NCBI GenBank assembly: GCA_963837105.1
Contig: CAWIMG010000034.1
Coordinates: 1 to 64,000, forward strand
Reading direction: 5' to 3'
Length of the DNA stretch: 64,000 bases
Source of the DNA: UBA9676 sp963837105
Lineage (GTDB): Bacteria; Actinomycetota; Actinomycetes; Streptosporangiales; Streptosporangiaceae
The position numbers and the translations under genes are program-made. How positions within the stretch are numbered: position 1 is the first letter of the stretch; each line of letters begins with the position of its first letter. Shown one piece after another: positions 43,446-51,065 of the stretch. The notes beneath the pieces are model-generated. The model saw nothing but the letters and a program-made list of their open reading frames with translations, was not told where the DNA came from and made no database searches.

Positions 43446-43448
43446 CCG

Positions 43449-46262
43449 TTACCCGGCTGGTTCTGCCGCCGCGTCACCCGGCCCGGCGATGGCCACCAGC
43501 TGGGTGCGCGACCGGGCGCCGGTCTTCCGGAGCAGGCTCTCCACGTGCTTCTCCACCGTCCGCGGCGACAGGTACAGCCGGGCCGCGATCTCCCGGTTGG
43601 CCAGGCCCTCGGCGACCAGCCGGAGTACATCCGCCTCCCGGGCGGTGATCCCCAGCCGGGCCCACCGTCCCGGCGCGGGCTCACCGAGCGCGGCCGCGCA
43701 CCGGTCGGCCAGCGCGGTGATGCCATACTGGGCGAAACTCACCTGCGCTGCCCGCAGCCACGGCCGCGGCTCGCCCCAGCCGCCGGCCAGGGCCGCTTCG
43801 GCCAGATACATGCGGGCCACATCCGCCCAGACTGGGTAGGGCGCCAGCAGCTGCTCAGCCGCGGCCGCCAGGTCCGCCGCCCGGTCCCGGTCACCGGCCC
43901 GCCCGGCCACGATGGCTTCGGCGCACTGCGCGAAGCCGCGGATCGCGAAGACCCCGGTGATCCCTTCCTCCCTAGCCGCCTGGAGTTCCGCGACTGCCCG
44001 GTCGTCGCCGGTCGCTGACAGCACCACCAGCCAGATCCCGCGGAAATTCGCTGGCTCAGCATTCTGGCAGTCGCGCAGGATGGCCACGCTCCGCTCGAAG
44101 GCACGAAGCGCGCCGGCCTGATCACCGGACAGCAAGGCCATCATCCCGCGGCCGCCACCCAGGGTGAACGCTTCTATCGCCGGATCGCCGCCCGCCGCCG
44201 CGCGGGCCAGCGCGATGTAGCGCTCACAGCCGTCGCGGTCGCCGCGCAGCGCCCGGCTTTCCACCATGAAGTGCAGGGCCTTGGCTTTCACCGCGTCCAG
44301 GCCCAGCCGTTCGCTGATCGCCAGTGAGCTTCTGGCGTGCCGGGTCAGGCCGTCCAGGTCGAACCGGGCGTCGGCGGTCGCGGCGAGCTGAAGGTCGAGC
44401 ACCGCGGCGGTGCTCATGGCGCCAAGCTCGTCCGCCATCTGGCGGGCCTGATTCAGCCGCCGCGGCGGTGTGCCACGGAACATTTCGATCGTGCCCAGTT
44501 CGTGCAGGGCACGGAGCCGCCAGAACGGCAGCCCGGCCCGGTCAGCCTCGGCCAGGGCCTGTCCGAACGCCTCCTCCGCGGCGTCAATGTTCGGCAGCCG
44601 CAGGCTGCGCCCGATCAGCTCCCAGGCCTGGCAGCGCACGTCCGGCCGGGTGCCGCCGCCTTCGAGTGCCCCGGCCGCCAGCCCCCGGGCGCGCGCGAGA
44701 TCGCCGCCAGCCAGGGCGACCTCCGCGGCCAGCACCGCTGCCTGCCCGGCCAGGGCCGGGTCCGGGGCGATGGCGAGCAGCCCGGAGGCCGCGGCCAGGT
44801 GGCTGGCCGCGGCAGCCCAGCGGGTAGCGGCGACACACGCGTGTGCCAGCTGGAGGTGGACCCGGGCCCGGACCTGCGCGGTCGCCTCCGCGTCGCCCAG
44901 CCGCTCGATCAGGCGGGCACCGACCGCATCCGCCTCGTCTACCCGCCCGGCCAGCGCCAGCGCTTCCACCAGGGCGGTCTCGGCTTCGGTGAGCCCGGTT
45001 CCGTCGGCCCCGGCCAGCAGGGTGGCTGCCCGGCGCAGCGTGTCCACCGCTGTGGCCAGCGCCCCCGCGGCCAGCGAGTCACGGCCGGATGCGGTGACCA
45101 GCAGACCGGCCCGCACCCGGTCGCCAGCCTGGGCGGCCAGATCGGCCGCGACATCGCGCCACGGCCCGGGCAGCCCCGGGTGGGCCGACTCCACGGCCGC
45201 CAGCGCCGCCTCGGCCATGGCGGCCTGCCGTGGCGGCAGCAGGGTCGCCGCGACCGCACCCCGGGTCAGGGCGTGGCGGAACCGGAACTCCTGGCCGTCC
45301 ACCGCCAGCAGCAGCTGGCTGACGCCGCGTTCCAGCGCCCGGCTGATCAGGTTGGGCGGCTGGCCGGTGACCTCGCCGAGCAGCCGCCAGTCGAAGTGCC
45401 GGCCGAGGACCGCGGCGGCCTCCAGCACGGCCCGCTCGTCCGGACTGATCTCGGCGAGCCGGGCGCGGACCGTGTCCCGGAACGAGGCAGGCACACCGGG
45501 CGAGGCCAGCACCTCTTCGACCAGGAAGGGCACGCCATCGGCGGTGTGCTGCACCCGGGCGACGACATCATCACCGGCGTCCGGCAGGCACGCCCTGATC
45601 ATGTCGGCGACCTGTGCCGGGGCCAGCCGCTCCAGGGCAAGATGCACCGCCGCCCGCCGGTCATGCAGCCGCCGGATCAGGTCGAGCGCGGCGGACGGCG
45701 GCTCGCTCCGGCTGGTGGCAAGGCACAGCACCGGCTGGGCGGTGAGGTTGTCAGCCAGGTATTCGGTGACCGCCAGCGTGTCCGGGTCCGCCCAGTGCAG
45801 GTCCTCCAGCACCAGGACCAGCCCGGCCGGGCCGGCCAGCGCGCCCAGCAGCCGGATGACGGCTTCGCCCCGGATCGCCGCGGTCAGGGTGCCGGGCTCG
45901 GTCCGCCGGTCCCCGCCTGGCGTGGGCACGATGGCGGCGAGAGCGGGCAGCCAGGGAGCCAGATCGCGGCCGGTGGGCAGCAGCCGGCCGCGCAGGGCCT
46001 GCAGCAGCGCCTCGGTCAGCGGCCGGTACGGCGTGCTGGCACCGGCCGGGACCGCCCGGCCCACGGCGGCCAGGGCCCCCCGGCTCCGTGCTTGGTCAGC
46101 GACCTCCCGGGCCAGCCGGGACTTGCCGATGCCAGGTTCGCCAGTGAGGAACACAGCCCGCCCGGATCCGGCGAGCGCGGCGGCGAGCGCCTCGCCGAGC
46201 AGGGCAAGTTCCGCCTCCCGGCCGACCACGATCTGGCACCGAACATCAACCACATTGCTCAT
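43449..46262 (-). CDS. Large LuxR-family regulator with AAA/NTPase domain (LAL type)
   Basis: 937 residues. N-terminal ATPase: VVGREAELALLGEALAAALA, Walker A VFLTGEPGIGKSRLAREVAD, Walker B-like LVLVLEDLHWADPDTLAVTE. The middle ~450 residues are helical TPR-like repeats. The C-terminal LuxR helix-turn-helix is LGITAREADVLRLVAEGLAN with REIAARLYLSPRTVEKHVES. Such LAL regulators activate transcription on binding a maltose- or metabolite-type signal. ATG 46262 lies 28 bases after the histidine phosphatase stop on the same strand, so both are probably cotranscribed. Convergent with the cupin gene; the targets cannot be told. Confidence 0.9.
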   Translation of the reverse strand: MSNVVDVRCQIVVGREAELALLGEALAAALAGSGRAVFLTGEPGIGKSRLAREVADQARSRGALAAVGRAVPAGASTPYRPLTEALLQALRGRLLPTGRDLAPWLPALAAIVPTPGGDRRTEPGTLTAAIRGEAVIRLLGALAGPAGLVLVLEDLHWADPDTLAVTEYLADNLTAQPVLCLATSRSEPPSAALDLIRRLHDRRAAVHLALERLAPAQVADMIRACLPDAGDDVVARVQHTADGVPFLVEEVLASPGVPASFRDTVRARLAEISPDERAVLEAAAVLGRHFDWRLLGEVTGQPPNLISRALERGVSQLLLAVDGQEFRFRHALTRGAVAATLLPPRQAAMAEAALAAVESAHPGLPGPWRDVAADLAAQAGDRVRAGLLVTASGRDSLAAGALATAVDTLRRAATLLAGADGTGLTEAETALVEALALAGRVDEADAVGARLIERLGDAEATAQVRARVHLQLAHACVAATRWAAAASHLAAASGLLAIAPDPALAGQAAVLAAEVALAGGDLARARGLAAGALEGGGTRPDVRCQAWELIGRSLRLPNIDAAEEAFGQALAEADRAGLPFWRLRALHELGTIEMFRGTPPRRLNQARQMADELGAMSTAAVLDLQLAATADARFDLDGLTRHARSSLAISERLGLDAVKAKALHFMVESRALRGDRDGCERYIALARAAAGGDPAIEAFTLGGGRGMMALLSGDQAGALRAFERSVAILRDCQNAEPANFRGIWLVVLSATGDDRAVAELQAAREEGITGVFAIRGFAQCAEAIVAGRAGDRDRAADLAAAAEQLLAPYPVWADVARMYLAEAALAGGWGEPRPWLRAAQVSFAQYGITALADRCAAALGEPAPGRWARLGITAREADVLRLVAEGLANREIAARLYLSPRTVEKHVESLLRKTGARSRTQLVAIAGPGDAAAEPAG

Positions 46263-46290
46263 TGTGCTGGCCGGCCCGCCGGGATGCGCG

Positions 46291-46983
46291 TCAGCGGCCG
46301 TGCGCGTCCAGGTGCGCGGTGTCGTTGAAGCCGCGGACGATCCACCGGTCGGGGGTGACCACCAGCCGGGAGATGGAGCCGTTGTCGGCAGTGATGAAGG
46401 CGAATGGCCGGGATCCGCTGGCCTGCGCAAGTGCCTCGCCGACCACACCGCCATGGGTGAAGGCCGCCACCCGCTGCCCGGGGTGGGCCGCCGCGATCCG
46501 GCTGACCGCGTCCCGGACCCGGGCGGTGAACTCGGCCGCTGCCTCGGCCCCGGGGATGACCTCGAAGCTCTCCTGCGCCCACATCTGCTGGGCGGTGGGA
46601 TGATGCTCGGCCACCCGGATCCGGAACAGACCGCCTTCCCACTCACCCAGCCCGATCTCGCGCAGCCCAGGCTCTACCCGCGGGGTCAGGCCGAGCTGGG
46701 CGGCCAGCGGTGCCGCGGTGAGCGTGGTACGGCGCAGCGTGCTCACGTAGATGGCGCTGATCCCGGCCGGCCCCAGCCGGTCCGCCAGCCGTTCGGCCTG
46801 TTGGTGCCCTTCCGGTGCGAGCGCGGGATCGGCCCGCCCGTCCACCATCGGGAAGGGGGCGGCCAGCGTGGCGCGTTCGGACTCGCCATGCCGGATCAGC
46901 AGCAGTTCCGCGGCGTCTGGCGGCAGGGTGAACCGGTTCTGCCGGTAGCCGCCGGCGGTCGATGGCTCGTCAGGAGATGTCAC
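46291..46983 (-). CDS. Histidine phosphatase-family protein
   Basis: 230 residues. Phosphohistidine motif ELLLIRHGESERATLA (His32), conserved YVSTLRRTTLTAAPLA (second Arg), LREIGLGEWEGG (acid region) and RVAAFTHGGVVGEALA (second His). Phosphoglycerate mutase-like fold; substrates range from sugar phosphates to alpha-ribazole phosphate. An N-terminal extension of ~25 residues is unusual but small. GTG 46983 start. Upstream and likely cotranscribed with the large LuxR regulator. Confidence 0.88.
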   Translation of the reverse strand: MTSPDEPSTAGGYRQNRFTLPPDAAELLLIRHGESERATLAAPFPMVDGRADPALAPEGHQQAERLADRLGPAGISAIYVSTLRRTTLTAAPLAAQLGLTPRVEPGLREIGLGEWEGGLFRIRVAEHHPTAQQMWAQESFEVIPGAEAAAEFTARVRDAVSRIAAAHPGQRVAAFTHGGVVGEALAQASGSRPFAFITADNGSISRLVVTPDRWIVRGFNDTAHLDAHGR

Positions 46984-47200
46984 AACCTGGGTAGCGTAGC
47001 CGCCCGGCCGGCCGCGGCCGCGGCCGGCCAGACCGTGGCGGCAGCCCGGCAGCGGCCGGGGCGCCGGCCCGTCAACGTGCGGTCATCTGGCCCATATGGT
47101 GGGATTCCACCGCCGGGCACCACTGCGGAGGGCGGCGGATGCCGGAGGTGCGGGCGGCGCGTGACTCGATGGCGAGCGCGCGGCTCGATGGGGAGGGTGC

Positions 47201-48874
47201 ATGGCACAGGCCCGCTATGACTTCGTGATCGTCGGCGGCGGATCGGCGGGCTGCGCCCTGTCCAACCGGCTCTCGGCCAATCCGTCCAACCGGGTGCTGG
47301 TCCTGGAGGCAGGCCGCCCGGACTACCGCTGGGATGTGTTCATCCACATGCCGGCCGCGCTGACCTTCCCGATCGGAAGCAAGTTCTACGACTGGAAATA
47401 CGAGTCGGAGCCGGAGCCCTGCCTGAACGGCCGCCGGGTCTACCACGCCCGCGGGAAGGTGCTCGGGGGGTCCAGCAGCATCAACGGGATGATCTTCCAG
47501 CGCGGCAACCCGCTGGACTACCAGCGCTGGGCGGCCGATCCCGGCATGGCGGACTGGGACTACGCGCACTGCTTGCCCTACTTCAAGCGGATGGAGACCT
47601 GCCTGGCCGGCGCGGACGAGTTCCGTGGCGGCGACGGGCCGCTGGTGCTGGAGCGCGGGCCGGCCTCCAGCCCGCTGTTCCAGGCCTTCTTCGAGGCCGT
47701 CCAGCAGGCGGGCCACCCGCTCACCAGTGACGTCAACGGGTTCCGGCAGGAGGGTTTCGCCGCCTTCGACCGCAACATTCACCGGGGCCGCCGGCTCAGC
47801 GCGGCCCGCGCGTACCTGCACCCGGTGATGGGCCGGCCCAACCTGGACGTGACCTGCCGGGCGCTCACCACGAAGATCATCTTCGACGGGACGCGGGCCA
47901 CCGGCGTCGAGTACCGGCACGGGGGCGGCGCACCGCGGACCGTCGAGGCGGGGGAGGTGATCCTGTGCGGCGGCGCGATCAACTCGCCCCAGCTGCTGCA
48001 GCTGTCCGGTGTCGGCAGCGCGCAGCTGCTGGCCGGGCTCGGCATCGGCGTGGTCGCCGACCTGCCCGGCGTGGGCGAGAACCTGCAGGACCACCTGGAG
48101 GTGTACATCCAGTACGCGTCCAAGCTGCCGGTTTCGGTCGCGCCCGCGCTGAAGTGGCGCAACCGGCCGATGGTCGGCGCCCGCTGGCTGTTTGGCCGCA
48201 GCGGCCCGGGCGCGACCAACCACTTCGAGGGTGGCGGTTTCGTCCGCAGCAACGACGAGGTCGCCTACCCGAACCTGATGTTCCACTTCCTGCCGATCGC
48301 GATCCGCTACGACGGCTCGGCACCAGCCGGCGGGCACGGCTACCAGGTGCACATCGGCCCGATGTATTCAGACTCGCGCGGCACGGTCAAGATCACCTCG
48401 GCCGACCCCGCGGTGCACCCGGCGCTGCGCTTCAACTACCTGTCCACCCCGACCGACCAGCGGGAGTGGACGGAGGCGATCGCCATCGCCCGCGACATCC
48501 TCAACCAGCCCGCTTTCGCCCCCTACAACGCGGGCGAGCTGTCGCCGGGCCCGGAGGTCAGCACGCAGGAGCAGGTGCTGGACTGGGTGCGCCGGGACGC
48601 GGAGACCGCGCTGCATCCCTCGTGCACCTGCAAGATGGGCACCGGCCCGGACGCGGTGGTCGATCCGGCCACCATGGGCGTGCACGGGCTGACCGGCCTG
48701 CGGGTGGTGGATGCGTCGGTGATGCCGTACGTGACCAACGGCAACATCTACGCGCCGGTGATGATGACCGCCGAGAAGGCGGCCGACCTCATCCTGGGCA
48801 ACACCCCGCTGCCGCCCGACCCGGTGCCCTTCTACCGCAATCGCCCGGACCCGGCCCAGCACCAGCCATCGTGA
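47201..48874 (+). CDS. betA: GMC oxidoreductase, choline dehydrogenase-like
   Basis: 557 residues. FAD-binding YDFVIVGGGSAGCALSNRLS, GMC signatures YHARGKVLGGSSSINGMIFQ and GAINSPQLLQLSGVGSAQLL, catalytic His in ALHPSCTCKMGTGPDAVVDP and Asn in VTNGNIYAPVMMTAEKAADL. Length and the HPSCTCKMG motif are those of BetA, which oxidises choline to betaine aldehyde at the membrane. Other alcohol substrates are possible for GMC enzymes. GGGGAGGG precedes the ATG. No betB gene adjacent; an aldehyde dehydrogenase lies 10 kb away. Ends in a hairpin terminator. Confidence 0.82.
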   Translation: MAQARYDFVIVGGGSAGCALSNRLSANPSNRVLVLEAGRPDYRWDVFIHMPAALTFPIGSKFYDWKYESEPEPCLNGRRVYHARGKVLGGSSSINGMIFQRGNPLDYQRWAADPGMADWDYAHCLPYFKRMETCLAGADEFRGGDGPLVLERGPASSPLFQAFFEAVQQAGHPLTSDVNGFRQEGFAAFDRNIHRGRRLSAARAYLHPVMGRPNLDVTCRALTTKIIFDGTRATGVEYRHGGGAPRTVEAGEVILCGGAINSPQLLQLSGVGSAQLLAGLGIGVVADLPGVGENLQDHLEVYIQYASKLPVSVAPALKWRNRPMVGARWLFGRSGPGATNHFEGGGFVRSNDEVAYPNLMFHFLPIAIRYDGSAPAGGHGYQVHIGPMYSDSRGTVKITSADPAVHPALRFNYLSTPTDQREWTEAIAIARDILNQPAFAPYNAGELSPGPEVSTQEQVLDWVRRDAETALHPSCTCKMGTGPDAVVDPATMGVHGLTGLRVVDASVMPYVTNGNIYAPVMMTAEKAADLILGNTPLPPDPVPFYRNRPDPAQHQPS

Positions 48875-48920
48875 TCGTGAAGACTTTTACGTGCTATCCG
48901 CGTAGAAGTCTTCACGATCA
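48872..48920. terminator. 20-base inverted repeat containing the betA stop
   Basis: Arms 48872-48891 and 48901-48920 are complementary at 19 of 20 positions around a nine-base loop. The left arm begins with the betA TGA, and both outer ends read TGATC/GATCA. Works as a strong terminator candidate for betA, although it also lies directly in front of the next gene. Confidence 0.65.
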
Positions 48921-48959
48921 TGGAAAGGGGCCAGGGGGATCATGGAAAGGGCCCGGGGG
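48916..48959 (+). repeat. Duplicated 22-base leader containing the start codon
   Basis: Two direct copies (48916-48937 and 48938-48959) begin GATCATGGAAAGGG and differ at few positions. The second supplies the ATG at 48942 and the first supplies an out-of-frame ATG at 48920 and the purine-rich stretch used as ribosome site. It looks like a local tandem duplication of the translation start region. Confidence 0.7.
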
Positions 48960-50399
48960 ATGGTGGATCCGCGGGATCCGAGGGGGCTGCGCGCGGACGC
49001 ACCGCTGCTCGACGCCTGGCTGCGGGCCACCGAGCGGGCGGCAGCCGGCGATCTGACCCCGATGAGCGTGCCGGGGCACAAGCAGCGCCAGCACCTGACC
49101 GGCGCGGTCGTGGCCGGCGACTCCCCGCTGTACGGCGGCCTTGACACGATCAAGCACGCGGATGTGCTGCTGGCCGAGGCGGAGCAGCGCGCCGCCCGGC
49201 TCTGGGGTGCCGACTGGTGCCGGTTCTCGGTGACCGGCTCGACCCATGGGAACCAGGCGCTGGTGCTGGCGGCCGGCTCGCCCGGCCAGGAGGTGATCGT
49301 CACCCGGAACCTGCACCGCTCGCTGCTGCTCGGGCTGGTGCTGGCCGGGCTGCGGCCGGTGTGGGTGCAGCCGGACCGCGACCAGGCCACCGGCCTTCCA
49401 CGGGCGGTCCCGGTCGCCGCGGTCAGGACCGCCCTGGCCAGCCACCCCGCCGCCTGCGCGGTGTTCCTGGGCGACCCCTCCTATGTGGGCACCACCGGCG
49501 ACCTGGCCGGCCACGCACGGGCCGCCCACGAGGCCGGGGTGCCGCTGCTGGTGGACGCGGCCTGGGCCGCGCACCTGGGCTTCCATCCGGACCTGCCGCC
49601 GCACGCGCTGGCCGCCGGGGCCGACGCGATGGTCACCAGCGCGCACAAGGCCCTGCCCGCCTACACCCAGGGCGCGCTGGTGCTGGCCAGGACCGGGCTG
49701 CTGGACCGGGCCCGGCTGGATCGCGCCTTCGACGCGACACACACGACCAGCCCGGCGGGCGCGATCGCCGCCAGCATCGATGCCTGCCGGGCGCTGCTGG
49801 CCCGGGACGGGGCAGAACTATGCGCCGGGCTGCTGCGGCTGGTCGCGGCGGCCCGGGCCCGGCTGGCCGCGGTGCCCGGCGTGGCGGTGCTGGCCGGCCC
49901 CGGCGTCGAGCCCAGCAAACTGGTCGTGCTGCTGCCCGGCACCGGCGCGCACGGGAACGCGGTGGAAGCGGACCTGATCGCGGCGGGCATGCCGGTCGAG
50001 TTGGCCGACCGGGACACGATCGTGCCGATCATCACCCTCGCTGACGACGAGGACACGGTGACCCGCTTCACCCAGACGCTGGTGGCGGCGATCGAGCGGC
50101 ACCGGGCGGCTCCCCGCACCCCGGCTCCGTCCCCGGCCTGGTCGGTGACGCCGCGGGTGGCCCTGCCGCCCCGGGACGCATTCTTCGCACCTAACGAAAC
50201 GGTCGTGGCCGGCGCCGCGATCGGGCGCACGAGCGCGGAACTGGTGGCCCCCTACCCGCCCGGGATCCCGGTGCTCGCCCCGGGCGAGGTCATCACCGAC
50301 GGGGCGCTGGCGGCGCTGTGCGCCGCCCAGGCCGAAGGCAGCCGGATCGCCTACGCGGCCGACCCCACCCTGGCCACTTTCCAGGTCGTCGCGGCGTGA
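48942..50399 (+). CDS. Orn/Lys/Arg decarboxylase-family PLP enzyme
   Basis: 485 residues. Major-domain motifs: PMSVPGHKQRQHLTGAVVAG (PGHK), SVTGSTHGNQALVLAAGSPG (cofactor phosphate loop), PLLVDAAWAAHLGFHPDLPP (PLP Asp and stacking region) and MVTSAHKALPAYTQGALVLA with the Schiff-base Lys. The C-terminal domain contains APYPPGIPVLAPGEVITDG. Same class as biodegradative Orn/Lys/Arg decarboxylases but of the short, wing-less type found in Gram-positives (SpeA/YaaO-like). Decarboxylates a basic amino acid to a polyamine precursor; substrate unproven. Start may also be ATG 48960. Stop lies inside a bidirectional terminator. Confidence 0.85.
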   Translation: MERARGMVDPRDPRGLRADAPLLDAWLRATERAAAGDLTPMSVPGHKQRQHLTGAVVAGDSPLYGGLDTIKHADVLLAEAEQRAARLWGADWCRFSVTGSTHGNQALVLAAGSPGQEVIVTRNLHRSLLLGLVLAGLRPVWVQPDRDQATGLPRAVPVAAVRTALASHPAACAVFLGDPSYVGTTGDLAGHARAAHEAGVPLLVDAAWAAHLGFHPDLPPHALAAGADAMVTSAHKALPAYTQGALVLARTGLLDRARLDRAFDATHTTSPAGAIAASIDACRALLARDGAELCAGLLRLVAAARARLAAVPGVAVLAGPGVEPSKLVVLLPGTGAHGNAVEADLIAAGMPVELADRDTIVPIITLADDEDTVTRFTQTLVAAIERHRAAPRTPAPSPAWSVTPRVALPPRDAFFAPNETVVAGAAIGRTSAELVAPYPPGIPVLAPGEVITDGALAALCAAQAEGSRIAYAADPTLATFQVVAA

Positions 50400-50445
50400 T
50401 CACGGAATCCTGTCAGTCATAGTCCCTGACCGGATTCCGTGATCA
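50397..50445. terminator. Bidirectional terminator formed by two stop codons
   Basis: Arms 50397-50416 and 50426-50445 pair at 19 of 20 positions around a nine-base loop. The left arm starts with the TGA of the decarboxylase gene, and the right arm ends with TCA, the stop of the convergent MarR gene. It has the same architecture as the hairpin behind betA (20-base arms, nine-base loop, TGATC ends). Confidence 0.75.
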
Positions 50446-50919
50446 TGGGCGGCCGCCGGTGCCCTGCCGCAGCCGGTCGCGGGCGGCGGCCAGGCCGCCC
50501 GCGAGGACAGTGCGCTGAGCCGGGGTGAGGACGTCGATCAGGTACTGGCGCACCACCCGGACGTGGCCAGGCGCGGCCCGGCTGAGTGCGGCCCGGCCCG
50601 GCTCGGTGAGCACGGCCAGCACCCCCCGCTCGTCCGCGGGGTCGCGCTCGCGGCGGACCAGCCCGGCCCGTTCCAGCTGGGTGATCTGGTAGGTCAGCGC
50701 GCTGCGGGAAACTGTGATCATGTCGGCGAGGCCGCTCATCCGCTGCCGGCTGCCGGGTGCGGAGCCGAGCCGGGACAGGATCTCGTACTGCGGGTGGGAC
50801 AGCCCGGCGTCGGCCCTGAGCTGCTGTTCGATGACGCGGTCGAGCCGGTGGCTGACCTCCAGGAAGGCCAGCCAAGCCGCCATCTCCGCGTCATCCAGCC
50901 AGGCTGGCCCGTCTGCCAC
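50443..50919 (-). CDS. MarR-family transcriptional regulator
   Basis: 158 residues from GTG 50919. Winged helix: FLEVSHRLDRVIEQQLRADA, LSHPQYEILSRLGSAPGSRQ, recognition helix region MITVSRSALTYQITQLERAG and wing LVRRERDPADERGVLAVLTE. MarR dimers repress divergent or neighbouring genes until phenolic or oxidative ligands bind. Upstream of its start lies TAGTTTGAATTTGAAT (minus strand), repeated in front of the extradiol dioxygenase gene at 54476, so both are probably its targets. Confidence 0.9.
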   Translation of the reverse strand: MADGPAWLDDAEMAAWLAFLEVSHRLDRVIEQQLRADAGLSHPQYEILSRLGSAPGSRQRMSGLADMITVSRSALTYQITQLERAGLVRRERDPADERGVLAVLTEPGRAALSRAAPGHVRVVRQYLIDVLTPAQRTVLAGGLAAARDRLRQGTGGRP

Positions 50920-50940
50920 GAGCCGAGCCTAGCGTCTATG

Positions 50941-50956
50941 ATTCAAATTCAAACTA
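50941..50956 (-). promoter_or_regulatory. Operator-like motif upstream of the MarR gene
   Basis: On the minus strand reads TAGTTTGAATTTGAAT, a tandem TTTGAA repeat in an AT-rich patch 22 bases before the MarR start. An identical 15-base core occurs at 54413-54427 in front of the dioxygenase gene, in the orientation of that gene. Likely autoregulatory MarR site overlapping the promoter. Confidence 0.6.
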
Positions 50957-51065
50957 GCCTGGCTGCACCTGCGGGACGACAGCGGCGCGGGGGCCCTGGT
51001 CATGCCACGGGCACCAGCATCTGTCCTGCTGGCCGAGCCAGATGTGAGGATGGCCTTGGAGTCCG

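Noticed and set aside
47006..47029. 24-base GC-only palindrome between the phosphatase and betA genes
   Set aside because: Built from repeated GGCC/CCGG units that arise easily at this base composition; no regulatory context to support it.
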